A stretch of DNA of 64,000 nucleotides, taken from positions 18,950,854-19,014,853 of the forward strand of contig NC_045147.1 in the NCBI RefSeq assembly GCF_008831285.2, read 5' to 3'. The notes under the pieces were generated by a model that was not told the DNA's origin, made no database searches, and saw only the letters and a list, made by a program, of their open reading frames with translations. This DNA comes from Nymphaea colorata. Its lineage: Eukaryota > Streptophyta > Magnoliopsida > Nymphaeales > Nymphaeaceae. The position numbers were made by a program, and so were the translations under genes. Below, piece by piece: positions 1-15,224 of this stretch; position 1 is the first letter of the stretch, and each line of letters opens with the position of its first letter.

Positions 1-3000
1 TTTATTTTGAAAGCCAGAATAAGCTTTCGAAACTACTCTTGCCCCCATTGCAACTGGTCCAATTAAAAAATTATATATTTTTCCACTTGTGCTCTTTACA
101 TATGGTGCTAGTTCCTTGGATCCTCTTATTCGTTGAATTTTTCATCGTTGAGAACAATCCTATTTACACCTCCAAGAAAAAGTAGTATAAGAACTTTCCT
201 TCAGTAATGGAATGGGCCCTCCCCAGCAAGTTCAAGTGGAAGTGATCTATGAACTCAATCTATTTAATACTTTCCAAATATAATGATCACATTCATATCA
301 TTAAAGTTCTTTAAAATGTAAGATCTAGTATCTTTTTTTTTACATTGTTGCCATTCCTGTAGATGATGAGAAAAATGGATCTAAGTTGAATTGAGCTCAA
401 GTTATGGCAAGTCAGCAGAGTAAGCACATTTAAAATATTCTTTCAAATTAATCAAGCACATCCGGCAATCTGGTCCATGAAGAATATTAGGCCGGAAAGC
501 GAAATGTCAGCATATCTTGCACTTGAAGATTGAGAGGGACGTGAGCCACCAAAGGCTGGTGAAGAAAACCAAAACATCAACATACATCGAATTGGATGAG
601 CTTATGCGTGATACGCATCTTTTTTTTTTTCTTTTTTCTTTTTGGGAGTCGTTTCTTCCAATCAGGATCTCAGACCTAAGGATCTGATCTAACGTGAGAC
701 CCACTTTAACTTTATGATTCTATCATAATGTTGGTTTGAGAATCGTGTATTCAATCAATCTCTACATTAGGAGATTTCCAGTTAGAAAGTGAAAAGCTTG
801 ACTAAACATTGATGAACTAAAGATGCAATTACGAATTTATGTTACAATCCAAGCATTAAAAACAACAATTAAAGTGGTTGCTGAAAACCAAAAACTTATG
901 AAACCTTCAAATCTACTGAGACCTGAGCTAACTAATCAACATGACCTGCTGCTGATGCCCATCAGCATCATGCCAAGGATATTATCCAGAAAACAGACAA
1001 AAGAAGACGAAAAATGATTAAGCAGGACAAGGCATCTGGTTGCCGGCATGAAGATGTGGGATATTTTACTGCAAATACTATCGTGGCAGTGCTTGAACAG
1101 TCTCTTAATTTCAGGGTGCAGTTCTTAGGTCGTCGAGCAGGGGGTCTGTTTTCTTGTCTGATGCGTGATGTATGATTGGAGCAGATGCGGAAACAACGAT
1201 GGGACGTTGGTGATTCGGGCAAATCTGAGGCGTTGTTTCTTCCCCTAATCCTTCCTAAAATTTCAACGTGTTCTGTTCCATCAGTTCCTAAAGTCGATCG
1301 TCAAGCTCCCACCTTCAATGTGGTTAGCTTTTCGTCTTCTTCTCGAGCTGCAATCTGGATAGCTTTTGTCTTCTTCTTTTGCCTTTTCCCCCACTTCCAG
1401 CTTCTACATCTGCTTTCAGGTTTTGATTCTTCAATAGCTTTGGCTTCCTCGATCTGAATATTCTTTCAAAGGGTAGGTTCTTGATTCTAGATCCTGGGAG
1501 GTAATGAAATGATGGGCTTTATGGCATCAGCTTGGTATGAACCGTTTTGCCAAAAGTTTTGGAGAAATTATTTCTCTGCAAAATGATTGCCCAATCAAAA
1601 CAATGAAGAAAAAGGAAAAAGAAGCACGCCTATCGACCTGTCCTTCATTTTTCTTGAAGTCTCTGGTCTCTCGAGGTTTCTGATTGAATGCAGACATTAT
1701 TCTTTCATTAAAGTAGCAATATCATTCTTTCGGATTCTGCACTGGACCCGTTTTTTTCTAATCCCTTGACTAACTTGTTTGATATCTAACGTGCTTAGAG
1801 TTGCTGAATTGGTGGTTCATGGCGCCTGATTTCTTCCGATGTACAGATTGACAATGCTGCGTTCATCATGTGATTAATGATTCTCATTCAGATATACTGC
1901 AGCAGCTTTTCTTGTTGTATTGTTCTAAGGATATATAAACGAGTACAGTTTACCACAATGCATATATTGAGCATATCATATGAGTTGCAATTGGGCAAGT
2001 GTATATTCAGCTTATTTGGTGGAAGAAACAGTAAGTGGACACCAGAGGCGATGGCTGGATCTGAATCCAGCAGGTTGTGGAAGGCCACGGTCTGCTAAGA
2101 AATTGACATGCTGTTGGTTTTTATGACTGCCAATCGGCGGCATGGAGATTGAAATTGCTTCTTTTTTATAGTACAAGGGATGTTTGAAGAATACAAGTGA
2201 TGATTCTGTGGATAAATACTAACAGAAGATGCTGACTGATCTCCTTACGATGAAGTCAAGCATGTACGAATATCGTTTCATATAGCTGATGAGGCTAATT
2301 GGAACTAATTAATACGAAAATAGTTTATATTGAAGCTATTGAGTCACTCTGTCCCATTAATCCAACTTAAAGTTGCAGGCAACCCAGGTTTGCAATCTTC
2401 TTGCATTTGTTTGTTCCGGTTAATCAGATATTTCAGATGCAAAAGCAGAACCTGCGCTTCTGAAACAGATTCGGCAACGAAATGACCTAGCAGATGGTGT
2501 GGAAGCATCTGCGGGTGATAACTCTTGAACAAGATTTCAGTGTAAGTAGGACTAATTCTTCGGGAGGATTCTAGGATTTCATGAATGTCGTATGATCAAC
2601 CAAAAATCTCTCTCCAGTTGATATTATTAGTGTTTTAGTTTTGATCATGCTCTCTCTTTTTTTTTTTCTCTGTAACCTCAACTGGGTAACATAGCTGATC
2701 TAATAGGGGGCACATATAAGGCGTAGATTCCTGCTTGTGCTATTCTTCTGAACCATAAAAGGTGGGATCACAAAACTCTAGTTTACGGGTATACCGTACC
2801 CTACCTAGTCTAGATGCAGCCCAAGACCCCAAAAGCAAAAGGAATGGAGCATATTGGAACTTCTTCAGATGGTAGATTGTTAACCTCATGCTTCAAGCCT
2901 TGAAGCTCTTTCTTCCTGTAAACAGACAGCGTTTTAATAGGGTTGCAATCACAAAAAAATAGTTCAGCTTTCACCCTACAGTTCAAACACAAGAAAAGGA

Positions 3001-3958
3001 AAACCGGTATAACTTATCTGGTTCTTCCAAGCACCACACTCCATAGCCTTGGATATTGAGGTGCCACTTTCTATTCAATCCACCCTTGATAACATTTCCA
3101 GGGAAATGTTATCCAGGACGGTTTAATGGCAGTTGTCAAACACGAGCTATCATAAGTATGGTTTCTGCAAGTGATACTTAGTTTATGGTCTTATCAGGCC
3201 TAACAAGCACGAAGGTTCCTCCAATTCACATTAGTTTTAAAAGGTTGAAGATCTTTGTCATTCATGCTTGTGACTTGTGAGGAACAGCCTATGAGTATTA
3301 ATTTAGCAATGCTCTCCATCTCTCCTTCCTCTTCTATTGGGAATGAACCGATGAAAACTGGTTAGGAGAACATTTGGTTAATTTTAATGGAATATAGGAG
3401 TCTGTCAACTGATTCAAACTTTCGTTTTGTGTGTCCATGGATCAGCTAAATACATAGAATCGATCTGAACCAAATCCAGTACCGTAGGAAATCTGCAAAT
3501 CTCCCATCGTGGATCCGATCCATTTGCAGGTCCTGATATATTTGAAAAATGAAGTTCTTTCGGTTCCAAAATTTTCGGACATCTATATTGACTTGTCAAA
3601 GAATCCAAGCGAGTGTCAGCTGAAGTTCAAATCTACATGGATACGTCATAAATTTATTCAACTTCAAACTAATTGGACCTGACCCACACCAGGTGGGTCA
3701 GTGGCTTAACCGGCTCAAACTCAAAAAAACTAGGCCCTGAGCAGGGGCATGGGGCCATAGCCAAACCAACGTGGGAACTAGGCTCGGTGTCCGGACCGAC
3801 CAAGGGCAAGTGCCTTTCTGCACGTACCGACCCAAAACTATGCTCTAGCTTGGCTACTGGGACCGAGCCAAACTTGAACCTGAGCTCCCAGAGTAGCTTG
3901 ATCCAAGTTCAATAGGGGCCAACTGAGTCTCAATCGCCTGGACCATCTGATCAGTTTC
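1..3958. other. Intergenic, no recognisable gene
   Basis: No open frame here resembles a protein I know. The frames are short and interrupted, and the base composition is AT-rich. Two short exon-like pieces stand out and are listed under findings: one on the + strand at 2437-2528 and one on the - strand at 2810-2915. Each follows a plausible 3' splice site and ends in a stop, but I could not attach either to upstream exons. From about 3959 the sequence becomes pyrimidine-rich and is probably the 5' leader of the zeta-COP gene. Confidence 0.5.
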
Positions 3959-4072
3959 TCAAACAAACGGAAGACGCAGTCTCTCCTCCTCTCCCTTTGA
4001 AGTTTGAACAGTCACCCGGGGTCGTCTCCGAGGTATCAGCTCCCCACGGTCGACCTTCAGAGAAAATATTCC

Positions 4073-7000
4073 ATGGTATGATTCGAAAGGCCTCTTCTCT
4101 ATGTCTTTTATCTTATTAAGGTGTTTTCTTGTTCTCTCATCGCGTTGCGCAATCGTTATCTTAGTTCTTGTTTGTTCCAAGGGTGCAAAAGTTTCGTTCT
4201 TCGGCTGGTAATTCACAATCTCTGCGTTTGAATCAATTGAGGTTTAGTTTAACACCGCATAGAAGTTTCTGCTTGAAGTGGGTGTGAATGAATCGTTGAC
4301 TTTTGCTTTCTAGGGAAGAGAACAGATTACGGGAGTTCCCCTGTTTGGGGTTCTTTCTGTAGGTGGGGATTGTGGGGTAGTCTGATTTTTCATGTCCTTG
4401 GACTTACGTTGGGTGATGCAGGAGACTTGCCCCTCAGTGAAGAACGTCCTTCTCTTGGATTCGGAAGGAAAACGCGTGGCCGTCAAGTATTATTCCGATG
4501 ACTGGCCCACACTAAGCTCGAAGCTGGCATTCGAGAAAGCTGCATTCTTGAAGACCCAGAAGACAAATGCACGAGCGGAAGGTGAAATTCCGAGCTATTG
4601 CTTTTTAATCTCTTTGCATGCCGGGATGTGTTTGTGTAGACTTTGACAACCGTATGGTCGGTACATTTTATCGTGTAGCAGTTTGATTTTCGCATGAAAA
4701 CGCTACCATGTATTTTATGTAGGTTTTGTTAAATGATATTTTTGTAGAGGAGTTCTATCACGGGCACAGATCATTTCGGGAGGTGGTAAAAAAAGAACAT
4801 CATGACTGCTGAACTCTTCACAGATTAGAAAAGGGTCCATACGATCAGAATTGAGCAATGTGGGACTGACATCGCCTCTGAGAAATTCTCCGTTCCTGTG
4901 TTTCAGAAAGGACCTGGTTACTGCGGTTTTTATTGTTTATAGAATGCGTATTTCCTTTGATAGTTATTAAGGTCTTTTTTTTAGTCAGTGCTTTAATGGC
5001 TACAAGCCTACAAGTCTTCTCATGGTTTGAGTGACATGGTTCTTCCACAAAAATTTTTCCTCCTAAATATGGGATCGGCTTAGCTGAGTTCCCCAGAGAT
5101 GACACTGACGACATCAGGTTGAGTTCTCATGCTTGATCAAGATGATGCTAATATCCAAGAGGGCTCTCATCTTGTTTGCTAGGGGCTTATAGGGAATACC
5201 TCTTTTGCTAACCTATGGCATAGTTCTTTTATCATTAAAAATTGGAAACTCTGAGCTACTCGTTTCTTGGTTGTTAGAGTGATTACACGTGCTGACCTGT
5301 TTGATTGCCTAGATATCTGTCTGTAGTTGGTAGATTATGCAGTACTCGATGATTTTATGGTGTGTAACTCTGTCCTCTTAATCATAATGCAATGGCTTAG
5401 TGCACACCATTCTCACATCAATTATCAGGTCATAAGTTATAACATAGTTATGAATTTCACAATCTGATAACATGGTTTTTATTTTGCTCCTTGTTTTTGC
5501 AGCTGAAATAACTATACTTGATAATTATGTTTTGGTCTACAAGTTTGCGGCTGATCTGCATTTCTTTGTCACTGGTGGGGATAATGAAAATGAGCTTATT
5601 TTAGCGGCAGTCCTTCAGGGCTTCTTTGATGCTGTTGGAATTCTTCTCAGGTTTACAAATATTAAGATAACTGTCTTCAAGGGTTGTGGAACACATATCT
5701 TCTGTATTTCACAGCTATGGCTTTCTCATCTTTTGTCTACTTTGTTTTGTTCCAGAAGCAATGTTGACAAGAGATCAGCTCTGGAGAATTTGAATCTCAT
5801 CCTCCTATGCATTGACGAGATTGTTGATGGGGGGTAGGAAAATCTGTCTGTTGTGATGCTTAGTTGCAGCTACTGTTTTTTGCTTTTAATTTGCATAAAT
5901 TGCTTTCACGCTATTCTTCGTTTTCCTTTCTCTTCTTGATGGAAAGGGGACTTGCTGTATGTGGCTCTAATGATTTATCTCAAAAACTTTACACAAGATA
6001 TTCAGTGTCTCTGTCTTCTATATTCAATATCTCTGTGTTACCTTTGGGGCATGCAACCACCATAAGTTCACTCTGTAATTCTGTGCTATTAATAGTAGAC
6101 TTAGTAGTCTAACTCTATGCAAGTTGAACCATGGTTGGGAATACTTATGTATCCTCAGATGCTTGAATCTCCAGTATATACTTCCAAAACAAAACATGCA
6201 GGCATCCATGGACCTGCATCCAATGTCATGTTTTACCATGAACTAGTTTGGAACTTTGTTCATCCTTTCTAAGGTGGGCACACTTTTAGGAGTTTAGGAA
6301 TTTTTGCTACGTGAAATAGAACTGCAAATGCAAATGGCTTATTCTAGTTGAGTTGAGGATGCTATCTTCACATGTGATATATCTTGAAAAATAGGGAGTA
6401 CATATCTTTTTGAAGGAAACATTCCCCTAGAAGTTTTAGAATCCTAAATTATATAAAAAAATGAACTCCAATTACCTTGTTCTTCGTTCCAATTTTAAGG
6501 TGTGAATCCTCACATACGATTGATACATCGAAATCATGAAAAAATGCTTTATGAGTTTTCTTTGGCGAACATAGCCTGCATTCTGGGGTTATATGTTGGC
6601 CTTATGAAATTTGTGTCACATAAAATAGCTAGTGGTGGCCTGAAGAGCCCAACTGGCTGGTTTGTATGCTCAAGAGTCTGTATTTATCAATATATGGCGG
6701 TGGAAGCTCTTGTATCACATTTAGTGGTTGCCATAGTTGTTGAAACATAAGTATGCTGTCTGGAGACTCCCTTGAGATTGGACAGGATGTGCTTTTTTGG
6801 ACTATATGTTCTCTAATTTGAAAGGATAAATCAAAACAAGATGGATTATCTGTAGAATAGAGATTATTAAGACCCAATTTAGTGTTTTAGGCTACGTCGG
6901 TGCTTAAGTTCTTCTAGGTAGTGAAATTGTTGCTGCAAGTCCCACTGGGATGTTTTTATTCCTTGACTGTTTGGCTCTTGTAGCCAATTACTGGGAGACA

Positions 7001-8603
7001 TCTGGGATACCTCTGCAGGTTGAGTTTTGGATTGTGAAAGATCCTGGTTGATATTTATGTCTTTGATGGCATTAGGTCAACAGTCACCGATTGGGAAGTG
7101 GGCAGAATTTGATGTCAGAAGTTATAGGTCAACAATCACCAATTGGGAAATATGCACAATTTGACGTAAGCAGGATGTGTTCCCTGCAGTGCATTACAAT
7201 GACTCTTCCGTAACTTGGAAGCTTCTGTTTGGTTTCAGTAGAGATTTTCTTCTCTCCCAAGAAAATCTTATGGAACTCATGCATCTCCCTCTAATTATGG
7301 TCAAGGCAAAACTATGTCTATTTTTTCCTCTGATGGGAATGTTAGTGCGGTTATCCATCCTTATGATGCTCTTATTATCATCGTGCGCTTGACTTTGGTT
7401 GTTATGGAATGCTTACTGGTTAAAATGGTATAAGGGGTTAATGTTTTCTTGTTTCAAGTTTTGACTGTATATTAGGCAAAAGGGAAAGGAAAATTTCCAT
7501 GGATTATGTGAAATGCTAATAGTATGTGTCCACTGTTACAGTCGGTTTGAATTCAAAGGTGCTATAGCAGTTTGTAACTTTGTTTTCCGTTTCCTTTTGA
7601 CATGTAATAAATTCTTAATTATCTATATAGTTTGTGTGAACATCGTATGGATCCAAAAGATTCCCCCTGGTTCCCACCTTCCATACTGCTTGATATTTTT
7701 GCTTGCCCTACCATCCTCATGCCTTTGGGATTTGAGAATGATGCTTGTGGGGAGTCTGGGTCTCATGGTGAAGCTCTACAATCTGTTCAGCGGCTAAAAG
7801 AATTGTCTGCTTTTTCTTTTATCTCTTCTGTTTCCCTCTATATTTGAACTTGAAGCTGCTTAAATTTGTGCACTATTAAATTATCTTCTTCTTGTATATT
7901 GTTAGTTTTACTGTTTAGAGAATCAGATTGCGTGAACCTATCTGCACAAATCATTAGGCTGGCTGAGAGCTGAAATGGAGATTGGAGTGTTGGAAGATTG
8001 AGATGGGAGTGAATTGTCAGGATTGTCCTTGTAAGGGGGTACTTGCAAATGGCCAATTTCCACCCTCATCTCTTCTCCTTCTTACGTTCTTAACTTTCAA
8101 ATCCCTACTCACAAACATGTACTAAGAAACCATTGCATAAGCAAACGTGAGGCCCTGTGTTCCCTAAACAGCTGCCATATTAGGCATTCTTCAATAATCA
8201 ACTTGTTGCATAAACAAATTAAGGTACATATTCATTCATCAGGAATATCCAGGCATGTACATCTCTAGCATAGGGCACATTGTTAACATTTTTCCTTTTT
8301 AACTTATAAATATCCTTGATGAGCCTCAGCATTTCCTTCTGTTTTTGTTTTCAGGATTATTCTTGAAACTGATGCAAATGTAATCGCCAGCAAAGTAGCT
8401 ACAGATGGCCTTGATGGATCAGCACCCTTCTCCGAACAGGTGCCATCTTCTTGCTTTTCCACACTGATTATTCTGCTCTGTATGTCTACAAAATTCATTT
8501 GTTTCATGCAATTAACATCTTGCATCTCTTGCTTTTGTTGCAGACGTTATCCCAAGCCTTTGCCACGGCAAGAGAACACTTGGCTAGGTCACTACTCAAG
8601 TAA
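4073..8603 (+). CDS. Coatomer subunit zeta (zeta-COP)
   Basis: This is the small subunit of the COPI coat, which carries retrograde Golgi-to-ER and intra-Golgi traffic. Exons are 4073-4075, 4422-4581, 5503-5650, 5756-5833, 8355-8439 and 8544-8603. All junctions are GT-AG and in phase, giving 177 aa, the usual plant length. Family blocks appear in order: [20 protein letters not shown] near the N-terminus, [37 protein letters not shown], and the C-terminal [13 protein letters not shown]. The fold is longin-like and there is no signal peptide. The first exon contributes only the ATG, and the donor follows it at once. Two other in-frame ATGs at 4392 and 4416 lie just before the exon 2 acceptor and would add 10 or 2 residues if the first intron is retained. 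The fourth intron is 2.5 kb and repeat-bearing. The identity is secure; the exact start is not. Confidence 0.93.
7074..7177 (+). repeat. Tandem duplication, period 52 bp, in zeta-COP intron
   Basis: Two adjacent copies begin with aggtcaaca at 7074 and 7126 and share the pattern of a TCACC, ATTGGGAA and gca-aatttga core. About one base in seven differs. The period is not a multiple of three and the repeat lies inside the large fourth intron, so it has no coding meaning. Confidence 0.6.
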
Positions 8604-8797
8604 AAAGCCGGTCTTCCGTCGTCTGGATCTCTTCCAATGTGGGATGGATTCTAGGACAAGAAGACATTTTAAAGATACTTCACATGGAGTTTGAGGCTGG
8701 AGTTGTCTTTAGTTCTAGGATTTGCATAATCATCGTGGGATTCTGTTCAAACGTAGTCACGTCTCTCTCTCTCTCTCACTCTCTCTCTCTCTCTCTC

Positions 8798-8835
<38 letters not shown>

Positions 8836-10900
8836 TGTCCATTTTCCCATATGACCGCACAGGATTTATGTTTTTAGTGGACATTATTTGTTCTAACAAA
8901 ATAGTGGAAAGTTTTCTTCAGTATGACTGGAGTTTGATACATATGATGAACTTGGCACTCTGCCTAGAACGAAGCGACAGAAGATCGCGGATTTAATGGG
9001 ATGCTAGCGGCGAATTTGCTATTGTTGATTCCAATCTCCATACTTTTCCTTCTCTGAAGAGGGGACGTACGGCCAACATCAAGATTCGTTCAAACGTCTA
9101 AAACGCTTAACCAAGAGATTCTCTATTCTCCCAAGGTCGTGGGTTTGAATTCGGCTTCCCAAAATAATAATGGAACTCTTGTTTTTTCTGTATAATCAAA
9201 CCTGGACTCGGTTGATGTTCTTTTATGCTCTGATTTTCCGATCTAGAGTGCTGGGAGAGAAGGCTCCCATAACCCTTTCGTTAACAAAAAATATTAAAGA
9301 AAAAGGCAAAAAACAGGAGTTCCTGTTACCATGTCCAGGTATCATGTTTGGTCTTGTGATGGGCCACGGGTGATGAGAATGAGTTGTCCATTGGCCCTTC
9401 CATTTAGAGAGTAGATATTTTGGATAAATACACTGACAAATCTTGGTGTATTCATCCAAGGTGTGGAAGATGCACTGTTGACGTCTGATTTTTTTCTTCT
9501 TTAACATAAAAGAACTAAAACGATTCTCATGTTTCATCTTTCTATTAGATGCATCATTTTCTTTTTCGAAAATTCTCAGGTAAAATCATTCTTTCAGTTT
9601 CAAGGGAAAAGAAAAACTGGTATTGGAACATCTAAAGTGATATACTTTCTGATATTACCCTTTCAAGCCGATGAGAGATTTTTTTTACTTTTGTTAGAAA
9701 GAAAAGAGAAACTGATCATTATTTCACTCAACCTGATTCTTTTAACCAAGGTCATGGGCAATGGTAAACATGGTTGCATATTTAATGGTTGTGAGCAATA
9801 CTGATGCAACCATCCGAAAAAAAAGGGAAGTACCGTGCCTGGTTTTACTGAGCTTCAAAGGCAAAAAATTGGGCTCCTCAACTGCTTCACGTTCCCCACA
9901 GTTCATTCTCTCAATTCGACATGTAAGTTATGGGCATGTTGCTGGCCGTCGTCGGCCACACTAGCCTTTTTTGGCCACCGGAGGGGAGGGCGATTCATCA
10001 TCGCCTTGCTAATTTTGTTGCTTTTGAAGTGCGGTTCCTTGACTGACGGGGCTTGCTTTTCTGACTTCTCACCCGCACAAGTCGGATGCCACTAATCATC
10101 AAGTTGGGATTCTTCCTGATGTGGATTTAGTATGAAGGTAGCATATAAAAACTATGGTGCATGTTTCCGAAAGCTAGTTCTTTTTCCTTTTTTAATTAGT
10201 TTCACATTTGTCTAAATCAAGTGCGTATCACTATTATGCTATAAACCATCTAGAGATGAAGCATTCTTGTTTATATATACATATATAGAGAGGGAAGGTG
10301 TCAAAAGGAACAGGCAGTGCTACTTTTGACGTAAGTTTCCTCCTTGCAAGTGGAATTAAAAGTACAAGTTGATCCGGATACAAGATTGAGTGGAAGCAGT
10401 AGGTCTTCATCTTTTGAAAAAAATGGGGGTCGGTGGGTAGGTGTTTCCCCATTCTCATTTCTTAAACAATATTTGTTCTTTCACTCAGATATAAAATTGC
10501 AGGACGCAATGTTTGACCTTATCCCCTTACATCGATCGAATGCAACAGACAAAAGTTCAAGGTAAAATATTGATAATCCCCACGTTGTTAGCTTTCTTAA
10601 ATCAATTATTTCTTTTTTAATTTTAATATTTTTTTAAGTTCTTCTTTTCCTTAAACGGTTGGAAGGGTCATGAAATCAAGAAAATGTGCTTATTCTTTAT
10701 CACACAGGGCATGTGTTCACAACATCTACAAGTTCCATAATAAGTATACATTAGGGAACAGTAGTATACTTGGAATGGCTTTTGCTGTTTTTGTTTTCAT
10801 CAAATAGAAATATTGTATGTGAGGCAAAAAGGTTCAGAAAACGAAGCCGGCGATGGCGCCACCATTGACTGCGTGGACAGCAATACTAGTGAATATGGCG
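8604..10900. other. Intergenic between zeta-COP and peroxidase
   Basis: It holds the probable zeta-COP 3' UTR, the CT/CA microsatellite and then AT-rich DNA without a convincing gene. Short open frames near 9170-10560 show no family motif I recognise. A TGACGTAA motif at 10327-10334, about 700 bp before the peroxidase start, fits a bZIP-type core but may be chance. Confidence 0.5.
8762..8834 (+). repeat. Compound microsatellite (CT)n-(CA)n
   Basis: A CT run with one CA interruption (about 8762-8800) passes directly into a CA run (8803-8834). It lies about 160 bp past the zeta-COP stop, probably in or near the 3' UTR. Confidence 0.9.
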
Positions 10901-10931
10901 AAAGCAGTGTGCGTTATGTACCGCAGTTCTC

Positions 10932-10939
10932 TATATAAA
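10932..10939 (+). promoter_or_regulatory. TATA box of the peroxidase gene
   Basis: TATATAAA-type sequence (within ctatataaag at 10931-10940) lies 101 bp before the peroxidase ATG. This predicts a transcription start near 10965 and a 5' UTR of about 75 bases, which is normal for this family. Confidence 0.75.
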
Positions 10940-11039
10940 GGCCCCTTAGTTGCAGTACTCATTATCCGCGTCATAGCAAATAGCCATTGAATCTCTTTCT
11001 GCATTTAGTGCATCAACTCGATACCTGAGTTTGGTGGAG

Positions 11040-13417
<2,378 letters not shown>

Positions 13418-15224
13418 AGCGGACGTTGTTGGACGCTTTTGTTATGTATTATGAACTAGAGAATGCTACATATATGAAGCATGAAGGAAACCAGAGACCA
13501 ATGCAAGCTGTATGTCTGGTTTCAGTAATGAAATATAATAATGATCGATATGGTGTTGCACTTCCCATGTTCTGTTACTGTTTCACTATATCTGGTCAGT
13601 CTTGTTTTCAGAAAAAAATTCGTGCTATTTTGAAATATTTTACTGCAAGGCAGAAATAGAGATAAAAATAGGAACAACATATAACAATGACAAAGATCAG
13701 CATTTTCAGGCAAGTATGACGATCATGTTCATTTTATAAATAAATAATTATTGTGTTTCTCTTAGTATTTGTCAGCTTTTAAATAAGCTTAAGCCGAACA
13801 TTCTCGAACTACCAACCCAAGAATCACCGATGTTGGGCCTGTCGCGTGACTTCCCATTCAGAAAACCATGAGAAAGTTTTTCCTTTTTTTTTCTCGCTCA
13901 TAATTTTCCGCTCTTTAAATGCAGATAGCCAGATAGGTGTACTACCGATGTAAATCCTAACGATCAGAAATTGCAGAAGGTATGAATCCCAAAACAACAA
14001 GTAAAGACAGAGTTATGGAAGAAGAAGAACGCTGAGACGGCAATGCTGATTTAGAGTGGAGAGAGAAGCGCAGAACATGGAAAGTTGAACCTCCTCAAAG
14101 TATCCTAATAATTGATCCACTTTTGAGTTTCTTCTTTTCAATTTCATTTGGTCCTCCTATTAATTTTTATAAATTGGTAAGTGCTAGCCATCTCCTACTT
14201 GATTGTCCTCGCGACAAAAAGGTTCATTTTAAGTATGTACATATGACAATTGACACGGACAAATTTCAAGCAATAAGTTCGTTTCTCATTCCGTTTGGGA
14301 TAGGCAAGCCAGGGCAGATCCGACGCTAATATCCAAGACAAGCCTTAGGTATTGAAATCTTCAAGTCAACCCACCTAACCAGGTAAAATGGAGCTCCAGT
14401 AGATATGCCCATTCTTCCAATTTAGTTCGAACGCTCAATAATTGCAATTAAACAGTACTCCTCTTCTTTTTATCAGAAGAGTTGAGGGGGGAAACCCACT
14501 AGTGGACCCTCCTAGAAGCAGCAGTAGAGCTCCTCTTGCACCTCCGCGCTCGCTCCTACTGCACCAATCCCCTTGTGTCTTCTCCAACTCTTTCAGTGAA
14601 AGCTGACTACCATGAGACTTGACCTGCATGTATCTGCCAAAGGGAAGCAGCTCGCTCCCACTGTGCCAACCCACATCTTCCTCCCCTCCCCTGACTATCA
14701 CTTTATCCTAAACCAAAAGCCTGGCATTTAACCAGATGTCCGCCACAAGGCCAATGAAAGGCTGGTCCAGAACAAAGTACTTTCAGAGCCAACATCAATG
14801 GCAGAATGGCGGTACGTTTTCATGCTGCCCATGTGCAATTTTCAATAAATAGAGATGTCAGGAGACTCAGGACAGAAACCACCCTCGGATCTGAGACTTC
14901 AAGATGACGAAAGCATTCAGCGGTACATGGACTTGTGGATCTAAGTTGGAGGATCTCTAGCATGAACCTCCCTAACCTGACCCACTAGAGATCCTGGGAT
15001 CCCAGGCCATCAAGTCAGGGATCGGATGAATTTTATGCGGCAAAATTTGGCAACCCTATTTTGCAGCAAGAAATGCAAGTGCATACTATAGCATGGAACA
15101 GTGTGTCAATGGGGTTAGGTTCCATTTTGCCCGTTTTTCCACCTAGAAGGACCGGAAAGTCTTTGTTTTTTTACCTCTCTCTCTCTCTCACGCTACACAA
15201 TGAAGAGAACAGCAAAAAAGGTAA
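13418..15224. other. Intergenic between convergent peroxidase and LURP-one-related genes
   Basis: The left part is the peroxidase 3' UTR and the right end the LURP-one-related 3' UTR. Between them I see no coding exon, RNA gene or clear transposon ends. The open frame at 14435-14701 on the - strand has no recognisable motif. Confidence 0.5.

Noticed and set aside
1176-1457. 93-codon open frame on the + strand
   Set aside because: It has no known motif and a hydrophobic T-rich composition; no splice partners could be found.
7177-7440. Weak resemblance of HPYDALII-type words to a retroelement protein
   Set aside because: Too short and ambiguous, and no terminal repeats, primer site or enzyme domains are nearby.
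9130-9165. SINE box B-like gtgggtttgaattc
   Set aside because: No box A at the right spacing, no A-tail and no target duplications could be found.
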